From positions 121,592 through 185,591 of the forward strand of contig CAWIUN010000001.1 in the NCBI GenBank assembly GCA_963839285.1: DNA of 64,000 nt, written 5' to 3'. A program made the position numbers and the translations under genes. Within the stretch, counting starts at the first letter, position 1; the number at the start of each line of letters is the position of its first letter. The stretch comes from DASSSQ01 sp963839285 (GTDB lineage: Bacteria; Actinomycetota; Thermoleophilia; Gaiellales; Gaiellaceae). Below the pieces are notes generated by a model. That model did not search any database, was not told the DNA's origin, and was given only the letters and a program-made list of their open reading frames with translations. Below, in pieces: positions 10,784 to 18,983 of the stretch.

Positions 10784-12522
10784 GACCGCTCCAGTACCAG
10801 CGTCCCGTGCGCGTCGGTCGCGCCCGCCCAGCCCTCGGCGACCCAGCACGTCGCGCCGGGCAGCTCGAGCATCGCCGGGCCCTCGGCCTCGCGGCGCTCG
10901 CCCGCGTGCAGCTCCAGCGGCGGCCCCGCGACGACGTCTGCCGTCCGCACGGCGACGACCTCCAGCGGCCGGTCGCGGTCGGCGTAGCCGTACCGCTGCT
11001 CGTGGGCCGCGTGGAAACGCTCCTCGAGGTCGCCGTCGAGCGGGATCGTCAGCTCGAACGACTGGCCGCGGTAGCGCACGTCCGCCTCGCCCTCGACCGG
11101 CAGGTCGCGCACTTCGTCGAGCGGTCGGACCTCGGCGCGCACGTGGTCGCGCCGCTCGTCGCTCGCGATCATGCCGAGCGCCGAGAGCACGCCTGCCGCT
11201 TCCGGGACGAGGACCTTGCGGCAGCCGAGCTCGTCCGCGACCGCGCACGCGTGCAGCGGGCCGGCGCCGCCGAAGGCGACGAGCGCGAAGTCCTTCGGGT
11301 CGTGCCCGCGCTCGACCGAGACGACGCGCACGGCGCGCAGCATCTCCGCGTTCACGACCTCGATCACCGCGGCCGGGTCGATCCCCGTCATCGCGCGCTC
11401 GGCCGCCGCGCGGTCGAGCCGCAGACCGCTCGCGAGCTCCTCCGGCAGCCGGCCGAGCAGCAGGTTCGCGTCTGTCACCGTCGGCAGCGCCCCGCCGTGG
11501 CCGTAGCACGCCGGTCCCGGGATCGCGCCCGCGCTCTTCGGGCCGACGCGCAGCGCGCCGCCGGCGTCGAGCCGCGCGATCGACCCGCCGCCCGCGCCGA
11601 CCGTGTGCACGTCGACCATCGGCAGCCGGATCGTGAAGCCGCCGACGGTCCGCTCGTGCGCCCGCTCGACCTTGCCTCCGACGATCGGGCAGACGTCGGT
11701 CGAGGTGCCGCCCATGTCGAACGCGATCGCGTTCTCGACGCCCGCGAGCGCCGCGACCCGGGCCGCGCCGACTGCGCCGCCTGCCGGCCCGGAGACGAGA
11801 CAGAGCGCCGCGTGCGCGGAGGCCTCCGCCCCCGTTGCGACGCCGCCCGACGAGCGCATGATCAGCGGCGGGGGCAGCCCCGCCTCGGCGCAGCGCGTCA
11901 GGAGCGCGTCGAGGTAGCGCTTGAGCGACGGGCCGAGGTACGCGTCGGCTGCCGTCGTCGAGGCTCGCTCGTACTCGCGGAACTCGGGCGCGATCTCGTG
12001 CGACGCGACGACGTGGGCGTGCGGCATCCGTCGGCGTAGCTCGTCGGCGACCGCACGCTCGTGCGCGGGGTCGCGGAACGAGAAGAGCAGGCAGACCGCG
12101 ACGGCCTCGGCGTCGAGCTCCGGCAGCGTCGACAGGTCGAGCGGGACGAGCACGCCGTCGGGCCCGACCCGCTCGCGCACGCCGACGCACCGCTCGAGCG
12201 GGACGAGCGGGTCGGGGTGGTGCGCCTCGGGCCGGTACAGGTGCGCGCGGTCCTGGCGCCGCAGGTGCAGCAGGTGCTCGAACCCCTCCGTCGCCACGAA
12301 CGCGGTGCGGGCACCCGTGCGCTCGAGCAGCGCGTTCGTCGCGATCGTCGTCCCGTGTCGGAAGCGCTCGACGCCCGCTGCGCCGACGGCGGCCGCAGCT
12401 TCGATCACCGAGAGCTCCTGCGCGCCGGGCCGCGACGGCACCTTGGCAGTGCGGATCCCCCGCTCGTCGAGCAGGACGGCGTCCGTGAACGTGCCGCCGA
12501 CGTCGATCCCGAGAATCGCCAC
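10780..12522 (-). CDS. hyuA: hydantoinase/oxoprolinase subunit A (ATP-binding)
   Basis: A 580-residue HyuA-family protein. It has the actin-like phosphate-1 motif GIDVGGTFTDAVL at the N-terminus, RHGTTIATNALLER, the second phosphate loop AFDMGGTSTDV, the GAGGGSIA segment, and FGGAGPLHA. This subunit carries out ATP-dependent activation of the cyclic amide in the hydantoinase/oxoprolinase complex. GTG 12522 is preferred because the family begins just before GIDVGG and because a TAGGTT hexamer (12535-12530) ends seven bases upstream; TTG 12531 is the alternative. It is the first gene of a two-gene operon with hyuB. The frame is intact over its whole length. Confidence 0.9.
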
Positions 12523-12589
12523 CGCCGCCAACCTACCGCCGGCGAAATCCCGTTGCGACCGCTGGATCCGGTCGGCCGCAGACGCCGCG

Positions 12590-12651
12590 ATTTGCAGGTA
12601 CTTCTATGGGCCGGGCAGGAATCGAACCTGCGACCTTGGGAGTTAAAAGGG
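12590..12651 (-). other. 3'-half of a tRNA-Lys-like gene (orphan attachment-site remnant)
   Basis: Read on the minus strand, the segment ending at 12609 gives an anticodon loop CTTTTAA, then a paired T-arm GCAGG-TTCGATT-CCTGC and the acceptor end CCGGCCC, but no 5' half. Just outside the acceptor end, TTGCAGG and TTCTATGGGCCGGG match the sequence beside the intact tRNA-Lys at 22751. Integrases commonly recombine at tRNA anticodon-to-3' segments, so this looks like an old att site. The T-stem differs from the 22751 tRNA by compensated changes, so it is not a recent copy of it. Confidence 0.6.
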
Positions 12652-12778
12652 GATGCCTTCGGCCTCGGAGGTCTCGCGCCGCTACGGGATGGCGCTTCAC
12701 TGGGCGGAATGGGCTCGCATGCCGTCGGCGGTGTTCGAGGCCGCATGTTGACCCGAGATTGACTCTGCTCGGTGTCCA

Positions 12779-13471
12779 TCAAGACAACGTCAGGAGCTCG
12801 CGGTCGGCGGACGCGCCGCGACGTAGCGTGAATGTCTCTTGCAGGGCGCGGGCGCGCTCGGGACCGATGCCGGGAACACTGAGCCACTCGGCCGGATCGG
12901 CGGCGACGACGCCGGCCACGCTCCCGAACCGCTCGAGCAACGCCCGGGCCGAGGTGGTCGAGATGCCGGGGACGGCGGCCAGCAACGCCTCGGCTGTCTC
13001 GTCTCCCGGCTTCGGTCGAGGCCGCTGTGCGTAGGCGGGGCGATCCGCCGCCGGCTCGACCTGCTGGCAGCGAACAGCGAGGCGGTGGATCCACAGTGCG
13101 GAGTCGCGCTGGTAGCCGCTTCGCAGGAGCGCGATCCCCTGGTCGATCACGGCGAGGCACGCGCCGCGGACGGCGTTGTGGTGGAGGGGGCCGCGGTCGA
13201 TGTCAGTCCCTTCCACGAGCAGGTACGGGAAGGCGCAGGCCGCGCGCAGCTTGCCGAGCTGCGGCCAGAGGCGGCCCTTGAGCACGGCCGCGTGGAGATC
13301 GAGGACGCGCTTGCGTTCCACGAGGGTGTCCGCGCCGACTGCGTAGTCGCCGGCGGGAAGCGCGGCGATCTCGACCTCGGCCCCGAGCTCGCGCAGAGTC
13401 TCGGCGATCCCGCTCTGCCGCTCGTGGACGTCGACGATGATCTTGACCGGCGACGAGGTGGTGCGGCTCAC
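12779..13471 (-). CDS. ERCC4/XPF-type nuclease with helix-hairpin-helix C-terminus
   Basis: A 230-residue protein from GTG 13471, which overlaps the upstream stop by four bases. Residues 10-130 are an ERCC4 nuclease domain with VDVHERQSG (Asp14, Glu17, Arg18), GDYAVG and the catalytic VERK (51-54) with Asp58. Residues about 165-215 carry two helix-hairpin-helix motifs (LAAVPGISTTSARALLERFG and LSVPGIGPERARAL). This is the XPF/MUS81 nuclease core without a helicase, expected to cut branched or bubble DNA as a dimer. It is the last gene of a three-gene overlapping operon with an AbiEii-type nucleotidyltransferase. Such standalone bacterial ERCC4-HhH proteins are uncommon; repair or defence are both possible. 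Confidence 0.82.
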   Translation of the reverse strand: MSRTTSSPVKIIVDVHERQSGIAETLRELGAEVEIAALPAGDYAVGADTLVERKRVLDLHAAVLKGRLWPQLGKLRAACAFPYLLVEGTDIDRGPLHHNAVRGACLAVIDQGIALLRSGYQRDSALWIHRLAVRCQQVEPAADRPAYAQRPRPKPGDETAEALLAAVPGISTTSARALLERFGSVAGVVAADPAEWLSVPGIGPERARALQETFTLRRGASADRELLTLS

Positions 13472-14088
13472 TGGTGTCGTGCCCGTTCTTGCCACTCGAG
13501 GACCGTGCGCTCGAGCTGCTCGTATTGCGCCGAGTCGAGGCCGAACTCGTCTCGACGAAGTCGGGAGAACCGTCCGGCCATCTCGGCGAACATCTCCGGC
13601 GTGAAGCCTCGATGCCTTCTGCGAGGCCAGCTCGAAGAGTCGACCGAGGCCTTCGTGAGCCTCGACCGCGGCGAGTTGACGAAGTCCCGGGCCTCGGCCC
13701 GTCCGAAAATCGCGAGCACCTTGTCAACCGCGAGCTCCATGCCGCTGAGCATCGGCGCGGGCCGGGCGGGCTCGGCCGGGAAGAGCCGGGCGTCGGCGCC
13801 GAGGTCGAGCTCCGTGCTGTCGTCGCGGCTCTCGACGATCAGCCGCGCGAAGCCGGAGCTCTCCTGGACGTGGTGCACGACGAGCCCCGCCTCCTGCAGC
13901 GCGCGCTCGACCGCCGGTACGAGTCGGTCGACGGCATCCGGCGTCAGTCCGAAGAAGTCGAGGTCGCGCGTCTGTCGTTGAACATCGCCGCGCGCGATCA
14001 GCGCCGCGCCGCCGGCGAGCGCGAAGTTCTCCGCCTCGACGAGGCTGGCGATGATCGAAGCGACCTGCTCCTGTAGCGGAGTGAGCAC
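13468..14088 (-). CDS. AbiEii/AbiGii-family nucleotidyltransferase (toxin-like), with an internally shifted segment
   Basis: A 206-codon frame starting at GTG 14088, directly after the stop of the preceding gene. The nucleotidyltransferase core is clear: FALAGGAALIARGDVQ, then RQTRDLDFF (Asp42 and Asp44 as metal ligands), and GMELAVDKVLAIFGRAEARDF later. This family is the toxin of AbiE-type abortive-infection and toxin-antitoxin systems. Between about 13694 and 13610 the in-frame residues are nonsense, while another frame gives LAAVEAHEGLGRLFELASQK, the expected family sequence; two compensating indels therefore scramble about 25 residues without stopping the frame. C-terminal FTPEMFAEMAGRFSRL is back in frame. 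It is followed by the ERCC4 nuclease with GTGA overlap. Confidence 0.8.
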   Translation of the reverse strand: MLTPLQEQVASIIASLVEAENFALAGGAALIARGDVQRQTRDLDFFGLTPDAVDRLVPAVERALQEAGLVVHHVQESSGFARLIVESRDDSTELDLGADARLFPAEPARPAPMLSGMELAVDKVLAIFGRAEARDFVNSPRSRLTKASVDSSSWPRRRHRGFTPEMFAEMAGRFSRLRRDEFGLDSAQYEQLERTVLEWQERARHQ

Positions 14089-14421
14089 CTACCTGGCGCG
14101 GCGGTGGTCCTCGATCCAGGGCGACCAGGCCTCTCGAACCGAAGGCGGCAGGACCAGCTCATCCCAGAGCTCGAGCAGGTGAACTCCGTTGACGTAGAAG
14201 CGGACGTCATCCTCCGTGCCCTCACGAAGCACCTGCTCGTAGACGCGGGCACGATCGGCGCGACCGTCGAGGTCGTATGTGACCGGCGGTCCGCTCCAGC
14301 GAACGTGCAGTGGGAGCTGGACTCGGCCGTCCGCCTTCGCCGCAGAGCCGTCACCCAGGTCGGCGGGCACGGCGACCGGCCGCGCTGCGGGCCCGAGCGT
14401 CGGTGTCCTCGTCGTCGCCAT
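14089..14421 (-). CDS. 110-aa protein, putative antitoxin/partner of the AbiEii-type gene
   Basis: ATG 14421 to TAG 14089, with the next gene starting on the following base, so the two are translationally coupled. The N-terminal 30 residues are rich in Ala and Pro. The C-terminal half has a distinctive conserved look (RARVYEQVLREGTEDDVRF, LLELWDELVLPPSVREAW). I believe proteins of this kind often precede actinobacterial AbiEii-type nucleotidyltransferases, which would make it the antitoxin or a partner, but that is from memory and position, not from a recognised domain. A TACACT hexamer ends seven bases before the ATG and no ribosome site is present, so the operon probably starts leaderless here. 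Confidence 0.6.
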   Translation of the reverse strand: MATTRTPTLGPAARPVAVPADLGDGSAAKADGRVQLPLHVRWSGPPVTYDLDGRADRARVYEQVLREGTEDDVRFYVNGVHLLELWDELVLPPSVREAWSPWIEDHRRAR

Positions 14422-14428
14422 GCCGCTC

Positions 14429-14434
14429 AGTGTA
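14429..14434 (-). promoter_or_regulatory. candidate -10 element (TACACT) for the nucleotidyltransferase/nuclease operon
   Basis: TACACT on the minus strand ends seven bases before ATG 14421. No convincing -35 hexamer is seen. The spacing puts the transcript start at the A of the start codon. Confidence 0.35.
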
Positions 14435-14565
14435 CGAGTGGTCCCCGCCGTCGTACGAACGGGTTGTTCACCTGGCGTTGACCCGGTCGGCCCGAACGAT
14501 GGTCCTGTTTAGTTACTCAGCTCGTCCGAGGGAAGGCGCCTGGAGGCCGCTCTCTTCAGGAGCGA

Positions 14566-15810
14566 TTAGCCTGGTCTGGACAGTGCGAAGTAGCCTCCAA
14601 CCACGACGAGGTCGGGCGAGGCTGCGATCGACTCAACCCCATCGTCGAGAGTGATGTGTGCTTGCCAGACGCGCTTACCTCTTGACGCGTCGTAGCCAAC
14701 GATCAGGCGCTGCCCATTGCTCCAGTGATCGTGGGCGAGGGCGGTGAGGACAAGTGACCCGATAGGCGCGAGGGACTCAACGACCTCCTGAGGGCCGGTC
14801 GTCGGTGCCCAGGCGTCGACGGCGGCGCTCCGATCGTAAAAGGAGGCGAGGTCGTCGCGGTGGGCTCCGCCGAGCTGCGTGATGACGCCGCCGAGAAAGA
14901 CGCGCTTGCCTACCACAGCGGTCGAGTATGGCCCGCCGCCGGTAGCGGGACTCCCGGAGAGGAGTCTCCCTGAATGGGAGTCGAGTTGCGCCGTGCTCTT
15001 GGGCGCCGGTTTCCCGCCTATGTGTCCGTAGTACCCCCAGGTATAGACGTGTGCCGACGTGACTGCGAACGCACTGACGCTGTCGCCGTGCATGGTTGCG
15101 TCCGGATTGGGCGCGAACCCGGTTGGATGACCGGATCGCCCGTCAACGGCTGCGAAGTTCGAGCGCCTCACGCCGGCCACCCTGTCGAACAGTCCGGCGA
15201 AGTAGATCGTCGTGCCGTTCGGGTCGGCCGCCATGTCGTACACCGCCCCGTGAACCGAGGGGTTCCAGCCAGTGAGGCGTCCCCGCGTGACATCGAAGGC
15301 AGCGAGAGCATTGCGAGCTGCTCCGGCGATCCGTGTCAGATTCTCTCCGGCGACGAACAGCGTCTCACCAACGCGGACGAGTGCCCGAACCGGCCCGTTG
15401 GGACGCGGACACCAGCCTCGGTCGACCTTGCGGTCACGCGTGATGTGCGCCAGATTCGCACACGACGCGCCCCCGACCGACACGAAGTCGCCACCGACAT
15501 ACCAGCCGCCACGTCCGTCGCTCACAACGCTGTGGACGACCGACGCGTTGGGCGAACTCGTTGAGGCCCCCGAGACGCGTGGGAATCCGCCGACTGGAAC
15601 GCCGCTGCGTCGAGAGACCGCCACCAATGGCCCCCGAAGCAGGGTTGTCGTTGGAGCGGACGTTCCAGCGACGGCGCTCGGTAGTTCGCGCGCTGTGCCC
15701 ACTCCCAGCAGCACAAAGCCAGCCACCAGGCCGGCCACAAGCACGCCGATGGCTGCCGGGAGAAGTCCACCGCTGTGTCGGCGCGAATCGAGCAGTCGCG
15801 TCAGCGCCAC
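14566..15810 (-). CDS. membrane-anchored extracellular beta-propeller (delta-60/PQQ-like repeat) protein
   Basis: A 414-residue protein from an alternative start codon at 15810. Residues about 17-40 (AAIGVLVAGLVAGFVLLGVG) form a signal anchor. The remainder is a series of blades with repeated motifs such as GGWYVGGDFVSVGG, ETLFVAGENLTRIAG, GTTIYFAGLFDRVAG and KRVFLGGVITQLGG, the delta-60 (DUF5122)/beta-propeller pattern. The likely site is outside the membrane; no catalytic residues stand out. GC content and third-position bias are visibly lower than in neighbouring genes, and the following 680 bases are gene-free, both consistent with acquired DNA. The frame is intact. Confidence 0.7.
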   Translation of the reverse strand: MALTRLLDSRRHSGGLLPAAIGVLVAGLVAGFVLLGVGTARELPSAVAGTSAPTTTLLRGPLVAVSRRSGVPVGGFPRVSGASTSSPNASVVHSVVSDGRGGWYVGGDFVSVGGASCANLAHITRDRKVDRGWCPRPNGPVRALVRVGETLFVAGENLTRIAGAARNALAAFDVTRGRLTGWNPSVHGAVYDMAADPNGTTIYFAGLFDRVAGVRRSNFAAVDGRSGHPTGFAPNPDATMHGDSVSAFAVTSAHVYTWGYYGHIGGKPAPKSTAQLDSHSGRLLSGSPATGGGPYSTAVVGKRVFLGGVITQLGGAHRDDLASFYDRSAAVDAWAPTTGPQEVVESLAPIGSLVLTALAHDHWSNGQRLIVGYDASRGKRVWQAHITLDDGVESIAASPDLVVVGGYFALSRPG

Positions 15811-16492
15811 CGTCGTCTGTCCTCACCTCGAAACAGATCTAGCGCGCACGGGCGCCTCCGAGCAAGTGGCACCCCAAGTGCTGTCGTCGTCGCGGACAGG
15901 ATCCCCCACGACCCGTCCACCGCAATCGGTGCTACCCCTGACCGTGTATCACCCCGACCGGGGCCACTCACGCGACCACAACACGTTTAGCGGCCATCGT
16001 TTTGGTGGCTCGGATGATGCCCAGTTCCGGCAGGGGCCTCGATGCGACCTTGGGATTAAAAGTCCAGCCGAACCAGGCGCCGCGAGCTACAGGAAACTGG
16101 AAAAGCGCTGCAAATTCGTCGGTTGCCGACTGCGAGGAACTGCGAAAGATGGAGGTTGTTGGAGACCAACCTTTACGCGCGCCGTACGCGCAACCTATCG
16201 CCAGTCGAGGCAGCACGATGCGCTTCGGGGGGCAGCACCGACCGTCGATGGTGCTCGGATCCAACGCCACGAGGACGGCTTTGACACCGCCCTTAAGCGG
16301 CGGATCGAGCGGCCTGCGCGGTGGTTCTCGCCGCCGTCGAAGCGGCGTTCCCAACGAACGTCCGCTGCCGTCGCTCGCCGTTCGACGGCGACGCACGGCA
16401 GACCACTATTCACGCAGCGCCGCACGATGGCGTGGAGGCTGATGCCGATCCAGCGTTGAACGCTGGCACCCTGCCACCGCGGCGGAACACCG
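15811..16492. other. gene-free stretch with a decayed tRNA-derived remnant (copy B)
   Basis: No frame here looks like a real protein. At 16030-16066 the minus strand reads GGACTTTTAATCCCAAGG and a ruined T-arm, i.e. a tRNA-Lys-like 3' half. The next 80 bases, to 16146 (including GAAAAGCGCTGCAA), align with copy A at 7258-7375. A ten-base inverted repeat (CGCCGTCGAA at 16332-16341 and its complement at 16381-16390) lies further on, spaced 39 bases. GC content is lower than average. I read the stretch as old mobile-element debris. Confidence 0.4.
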
Positions 16493-17485
16493 TCACTCGA
16501 CCGAGACCCAAATGTCGCCGTTCAGGTAGGCAATGGACGTCGGCCCGGTCTCGAGCTCCGGCTCGATCAGGTCGATCGTCCGAGTGACGCGGTTCGATCG
16601 CGGATCCAGCTCGAGAAGGCTCGACTCGGTCGAGACCCAGACGCTGCCGCCGCCGCAGCCGATTCCACGCGTGGTGGCCGTCCGGAGGTGGATCTTCGCC
16701 TGGACGCGGGCCGTCGCCGGGTCGATCCGCCAGACCTCGGGGACGTAGTGCGTCAGCCACAGCGACCCCGCGCAGGTGGCGACGCCCGTGGGCCCGGCGC
16801 TCGTCCTGACTTGCCTCGCCTGGTTCGTCCGGACGTCGAGGCGGGTGACCCGGTCGCCGTCGATGTTCGCGACCCAGACGTAGCGGTCGTCGGCGGCGAG
16901 CGAGACTGGGTTGGCGCGGAGTGGTGCTCGCGCCTCGACCGCGCCGGTCTGCGGGTCGACTCTCCAGAGCGTCTGGTCGGCGAGAGAGTTGCGGAGGACG
17001 GGGATCGTCAACCAGACCGAGCCGGCTGCGATCGTGAGGAATCCGGCGTCGCGGAGCTCGAACAGCTTCCTGTCGGCGAGCGCGAGCACGCGTTCGCGAG
17101 CTCCCGTGACTCCGTCGAGTCGGACGAGCGTGTTCTCATTGGCGGCCAGCCAGACGTCGTCGCCGTCCGACGCCATTCCCGCTGCCTCGCCGATGTCGAC
17201 GTGCACGGCCCCGTTCGTGGCGGGATCGATTCGCGATAGCGTCCCCTCGCCGAAGTCGAGCGTCCAGACGTGACCTGCGGCGACCGCGAGCAGGAGCGGA
17301 TCGGCCCCGACGCGGACGACAGCCGTGATGCAGCCGGAGTCGGCGTCGATGCGGACGACCGATGCATGGACGACATGCGGGTGGCTCCCGTCGCCGCACG
17401 GCGAGGCTTGCGTCGTCGGGCGGCTTTCGCCGCAGCTTGCTGTGACGATCCCTACCACCGCTGCTGCCGAGAGCACGGCGATCAT
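16493..17485 (-). CDS. lipoprotein with YncE/Vgb-like beta-propeller
   Basis: ATG 17485 is chosen because it opens a lipoprotein signal: MIAVLSAAAVVGIVTASCGE, with lipobox TASC and the lipidated Cys at about residue 18. The frame continues open upstream to 17656, but that extension is an Arg-rich stretch without homology. The mature protein (about 310 residues) is a run of propeller blades with motifs such as AAGHVWTLDFGEGTLSRIDP, GDDVWLAANENTLVRLD, DRYVWVANIDGDRVTRLD and GGSVWVSTESSLLELDP. This resembles Vgb/YncE-type seven-bladed propellers and is expected on the outer face of the membrane. No active-site residues are evident; ligand unknown. A binding or sensing role is possible beside the two-component genes. 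Confidence 0.75.
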   Translation of the reverse strand: MIAVLSAAAVVGIVTASCGESRPTTQASPCGDGSHPHVVHASVVRIDADSGCITAVVRVGADPLLLAVAAGHVWTLDFGEGTLSRIDPATNGAVHVDIGEAAGMASDGDDVWLAANENTLVRLDGVTGARERVLALADRKLFELRDAGFLTIAAGSVWLTIPVLRNSLADQTLWRVDPQTGAVEARAPLRANPVSLAADDRYVWVANIDGDRVTRLDVRTNQARQVRTSAGPTGVATCAGSLWLTHYVPEVWRIDPATARVQAKIHLRTATTRGIGCGGGSVWVSTESSLLELDPRSNRVTRTIDLIEPELETGPTSIAYLNGDIWVSVE

Positions 17486-17648
17486 GATTCCCGCGTGGCC
17501 GAACGGGGCGCACCGACGCCGGCCGGACCGGCGGCTGTGCCCCTCGGCCGCCGATGCGCGGCGTGACGCCGACCGGCCGCGCGCGAGGCCCCAGAAGGCG
17601 ACGCCGCCTCTCCGGCGGCCGATGCCTCTGACGGGACCGTGTTGCGTG

Positions 17649-18491
17649 TCAGGCATCTCCGTGCGCCGGCGGTCGGGTGCCGAGAGTGGTCGCGGGTCCC
17701 TCGACTGCGGTCTTGCCGAGGGCGATTCCGAGCCAGCCTGCGACGATCGGGCCGACCACGGCGCCGGTGACCAGGCTGAGGACGTCGTATGCGGTATCGG
17801 CGTGCGCGACGCCGGCGATCGCGATTGCCAGGAGGAGCATTGCTTCGAGGTAGACGATCGGTGCGATTCGCACCGGCACTGCGCCTCCCGTCGCCGGCCC
17901 AGCGAGGCCGCCGAGGCATGCGAGCGCTGCGGCGAGCACCACGAACCCCGCAGCCTCCGGCCACTGGGTGAGCGCCTCGACGGCGGCCGACGATCGCCCG
18001 ACGGCGACGAGTTTGATCGGGGTATCTGAGCTCCAATCGGTCATGCGCCAGTAGTTGGTTGCGCCGAGGTAGAGAAGGGCGTTGACGATGGCGAGCACGC
18101 CGCCGACGGCCATGAACGTCGTCAGCAACTGTGCTTCCGGACGGTCGCCGCGGACGAGGCGCCTGACAGCGAGAGCGACGACCATGAGCGCCAGAAAGGC
18201 GATGCAGAGGAGCGTGTCGCGGGCGATCACGTCCCAGAGGATGCGATGCTGGCGGGCGAAGTAGGCGAGCCACCAGTTCGCTTCGTCGCGCAACGGACCG
18301 GCTTCGGTTGCTTGGTAGCGGGGCTCCGCCGCGAGGACGTGGGTCGCGTCGAGGAGGAAGAGCAGGGTTCCTGCCAGGAGGCAGAACCCGGCGGTGTAGC
18401 CGGCGAAGCGGCCGAGGCGTGCCCAGGCGCGATCTCCGTCCGTGGTCTCCGCCTCGATCGGGCGGGCTCGGGATGCGAACGTGTACGTCAT
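17649..18491 (-). CDS. six-helix integral membrane protein of unknown function
   Basis: A 280-residue protein from ATG 18491. Six hydrophobic segments are visible (around GYTAGFCLLAGTLLFLL, LLCIAFLALMVVALAV, FMAVGGVLAIVNALLYLG, FVVLAAALACLGGLAG, YLEAMLLLAIAIAGV and LVTGAVVGPIVAGWLGIAL), with a polar tail. The open frame extends upstream to 18845 but overlaps the divergent response regulator there, so 18491 is preferred. I do not recognise a family. It is divergent from the response regulator/kinase genes, with about 130 bases between the proposed starts, and lies 163 bases upstream of the propeller lipoprotein start in the same direction, so the two could form a surface unit. Confidence 0.65.
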   Translation of the reverse strand: MTYTFASRARPIEAETTDGDRAWARLGRFAGYTAGFCLLAGTLLFLLDATHVLAAEPRYQATEAGPLRDEANWWLAYFARQHRILWDVIARDTLLCIAFLALMVVALAVRRLVRGDRPEAQLLTTFMAVGGVLAIVNALLYLGATNYWRMTDWSSDTPIKLVAVGRSSAAVEALTQWPEAAGFVVLAAALACLGGLAGPATGGAVPVRIAPIVYLEAMLLLAIAIAGVAHADTAYDVLSLVTGAVVGPIVAGWLGIALGKTAVEGPATTLGTRPPAHGDA

Positions 18492-18623
18492 CCGCAGCGA
18501 CGGTAGAGCCGACGACGCGTCGTTTCGACCATGCCAACCCGCGGTCGGCGTACAGGCAGACCCTCGTTCGACGTCCGGGTCGACGTGGTCGAAAACGCCT
18601 CTTCGCCGTGCGAGGATTGTGCT

Positions 18624-18983
18624 GTGCGTTGCGAGCTCGTTCTGGTGGTGGACGACCATCCGGGGTTTCGCCGACTTGCGCGCAGGCTTCTCGAGCGCGG
18701 CGGCTTCGTCGTCGCCGAGGCTGCGACGGGTGCCGACGCTGTGCGCGACGCCGAGCGCCTGCGGCCGGACGTCGTGCTGCTCGATATCCAGCTGCCCGAC
18801 CGCGACGGGATCGAGGTTGCGCGGTCGCTCTGGGCTCTGGAGCATCCCTGCCCCGTGGTGTTGACGTCGTCGCGCGAGGCGTCCGACTACGGCGACCGGA
18901 TCGATTCGAGTGACGCGATCGCGTTCGTCCCGAAGAACGAGCTGTCGGCTGCTGCCCTGCGGGAGCTGCTGGCAAGAGCATGA
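18624..18983 (+). CDS. stand-alone response regulator receiver domain (CheY-like)
   Basis: A 119-residue single-domain protein from GTG 18624. It has LVLVVDDHPGF with the acidic pair, the phosphoacceptor in LLDIQLPDRDG (Asp54), the conserved Thr/Ser switch in VVLTSS, and the lysine in AFVPKNELS. No output domain follows: the stop codon overlaps the start of a histidine kinase (ATGA). The frame is open upstream to 18531, but that extension has no receiver homology. It probably relays or sinks phosphate from the kinase just downstream, or acts by protein contact. Together with the LuxR-type regulator at 20713 it brackets the kinase. Confidence 0.85.
   Translation: MRCELVLVVDDHPGFRRLARRLLERGGFVVAEAATGADAVRDAERLRPDVVLLDIQLPDRDGIEVARSLWALEHPCPVVLTSSREASDYGDRIDSSDAIAFVPKNELSAAALRELLARA

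Noticed and set aside
12606..13034. Open frame starting GRAGIEPATLG
   Set aside because: This peptide is the familiar false product of reading a tRNA 3' end backwards; the DNA is a tRNA-Lys fragment and the rest is antisense to the nuclease gene.
17486..17656. N-terminal extension of the propeller lipoprotein
   Set aside because: The extension is Arg-rich without homology, and a lipoprotein signal starts at ATG 17485.
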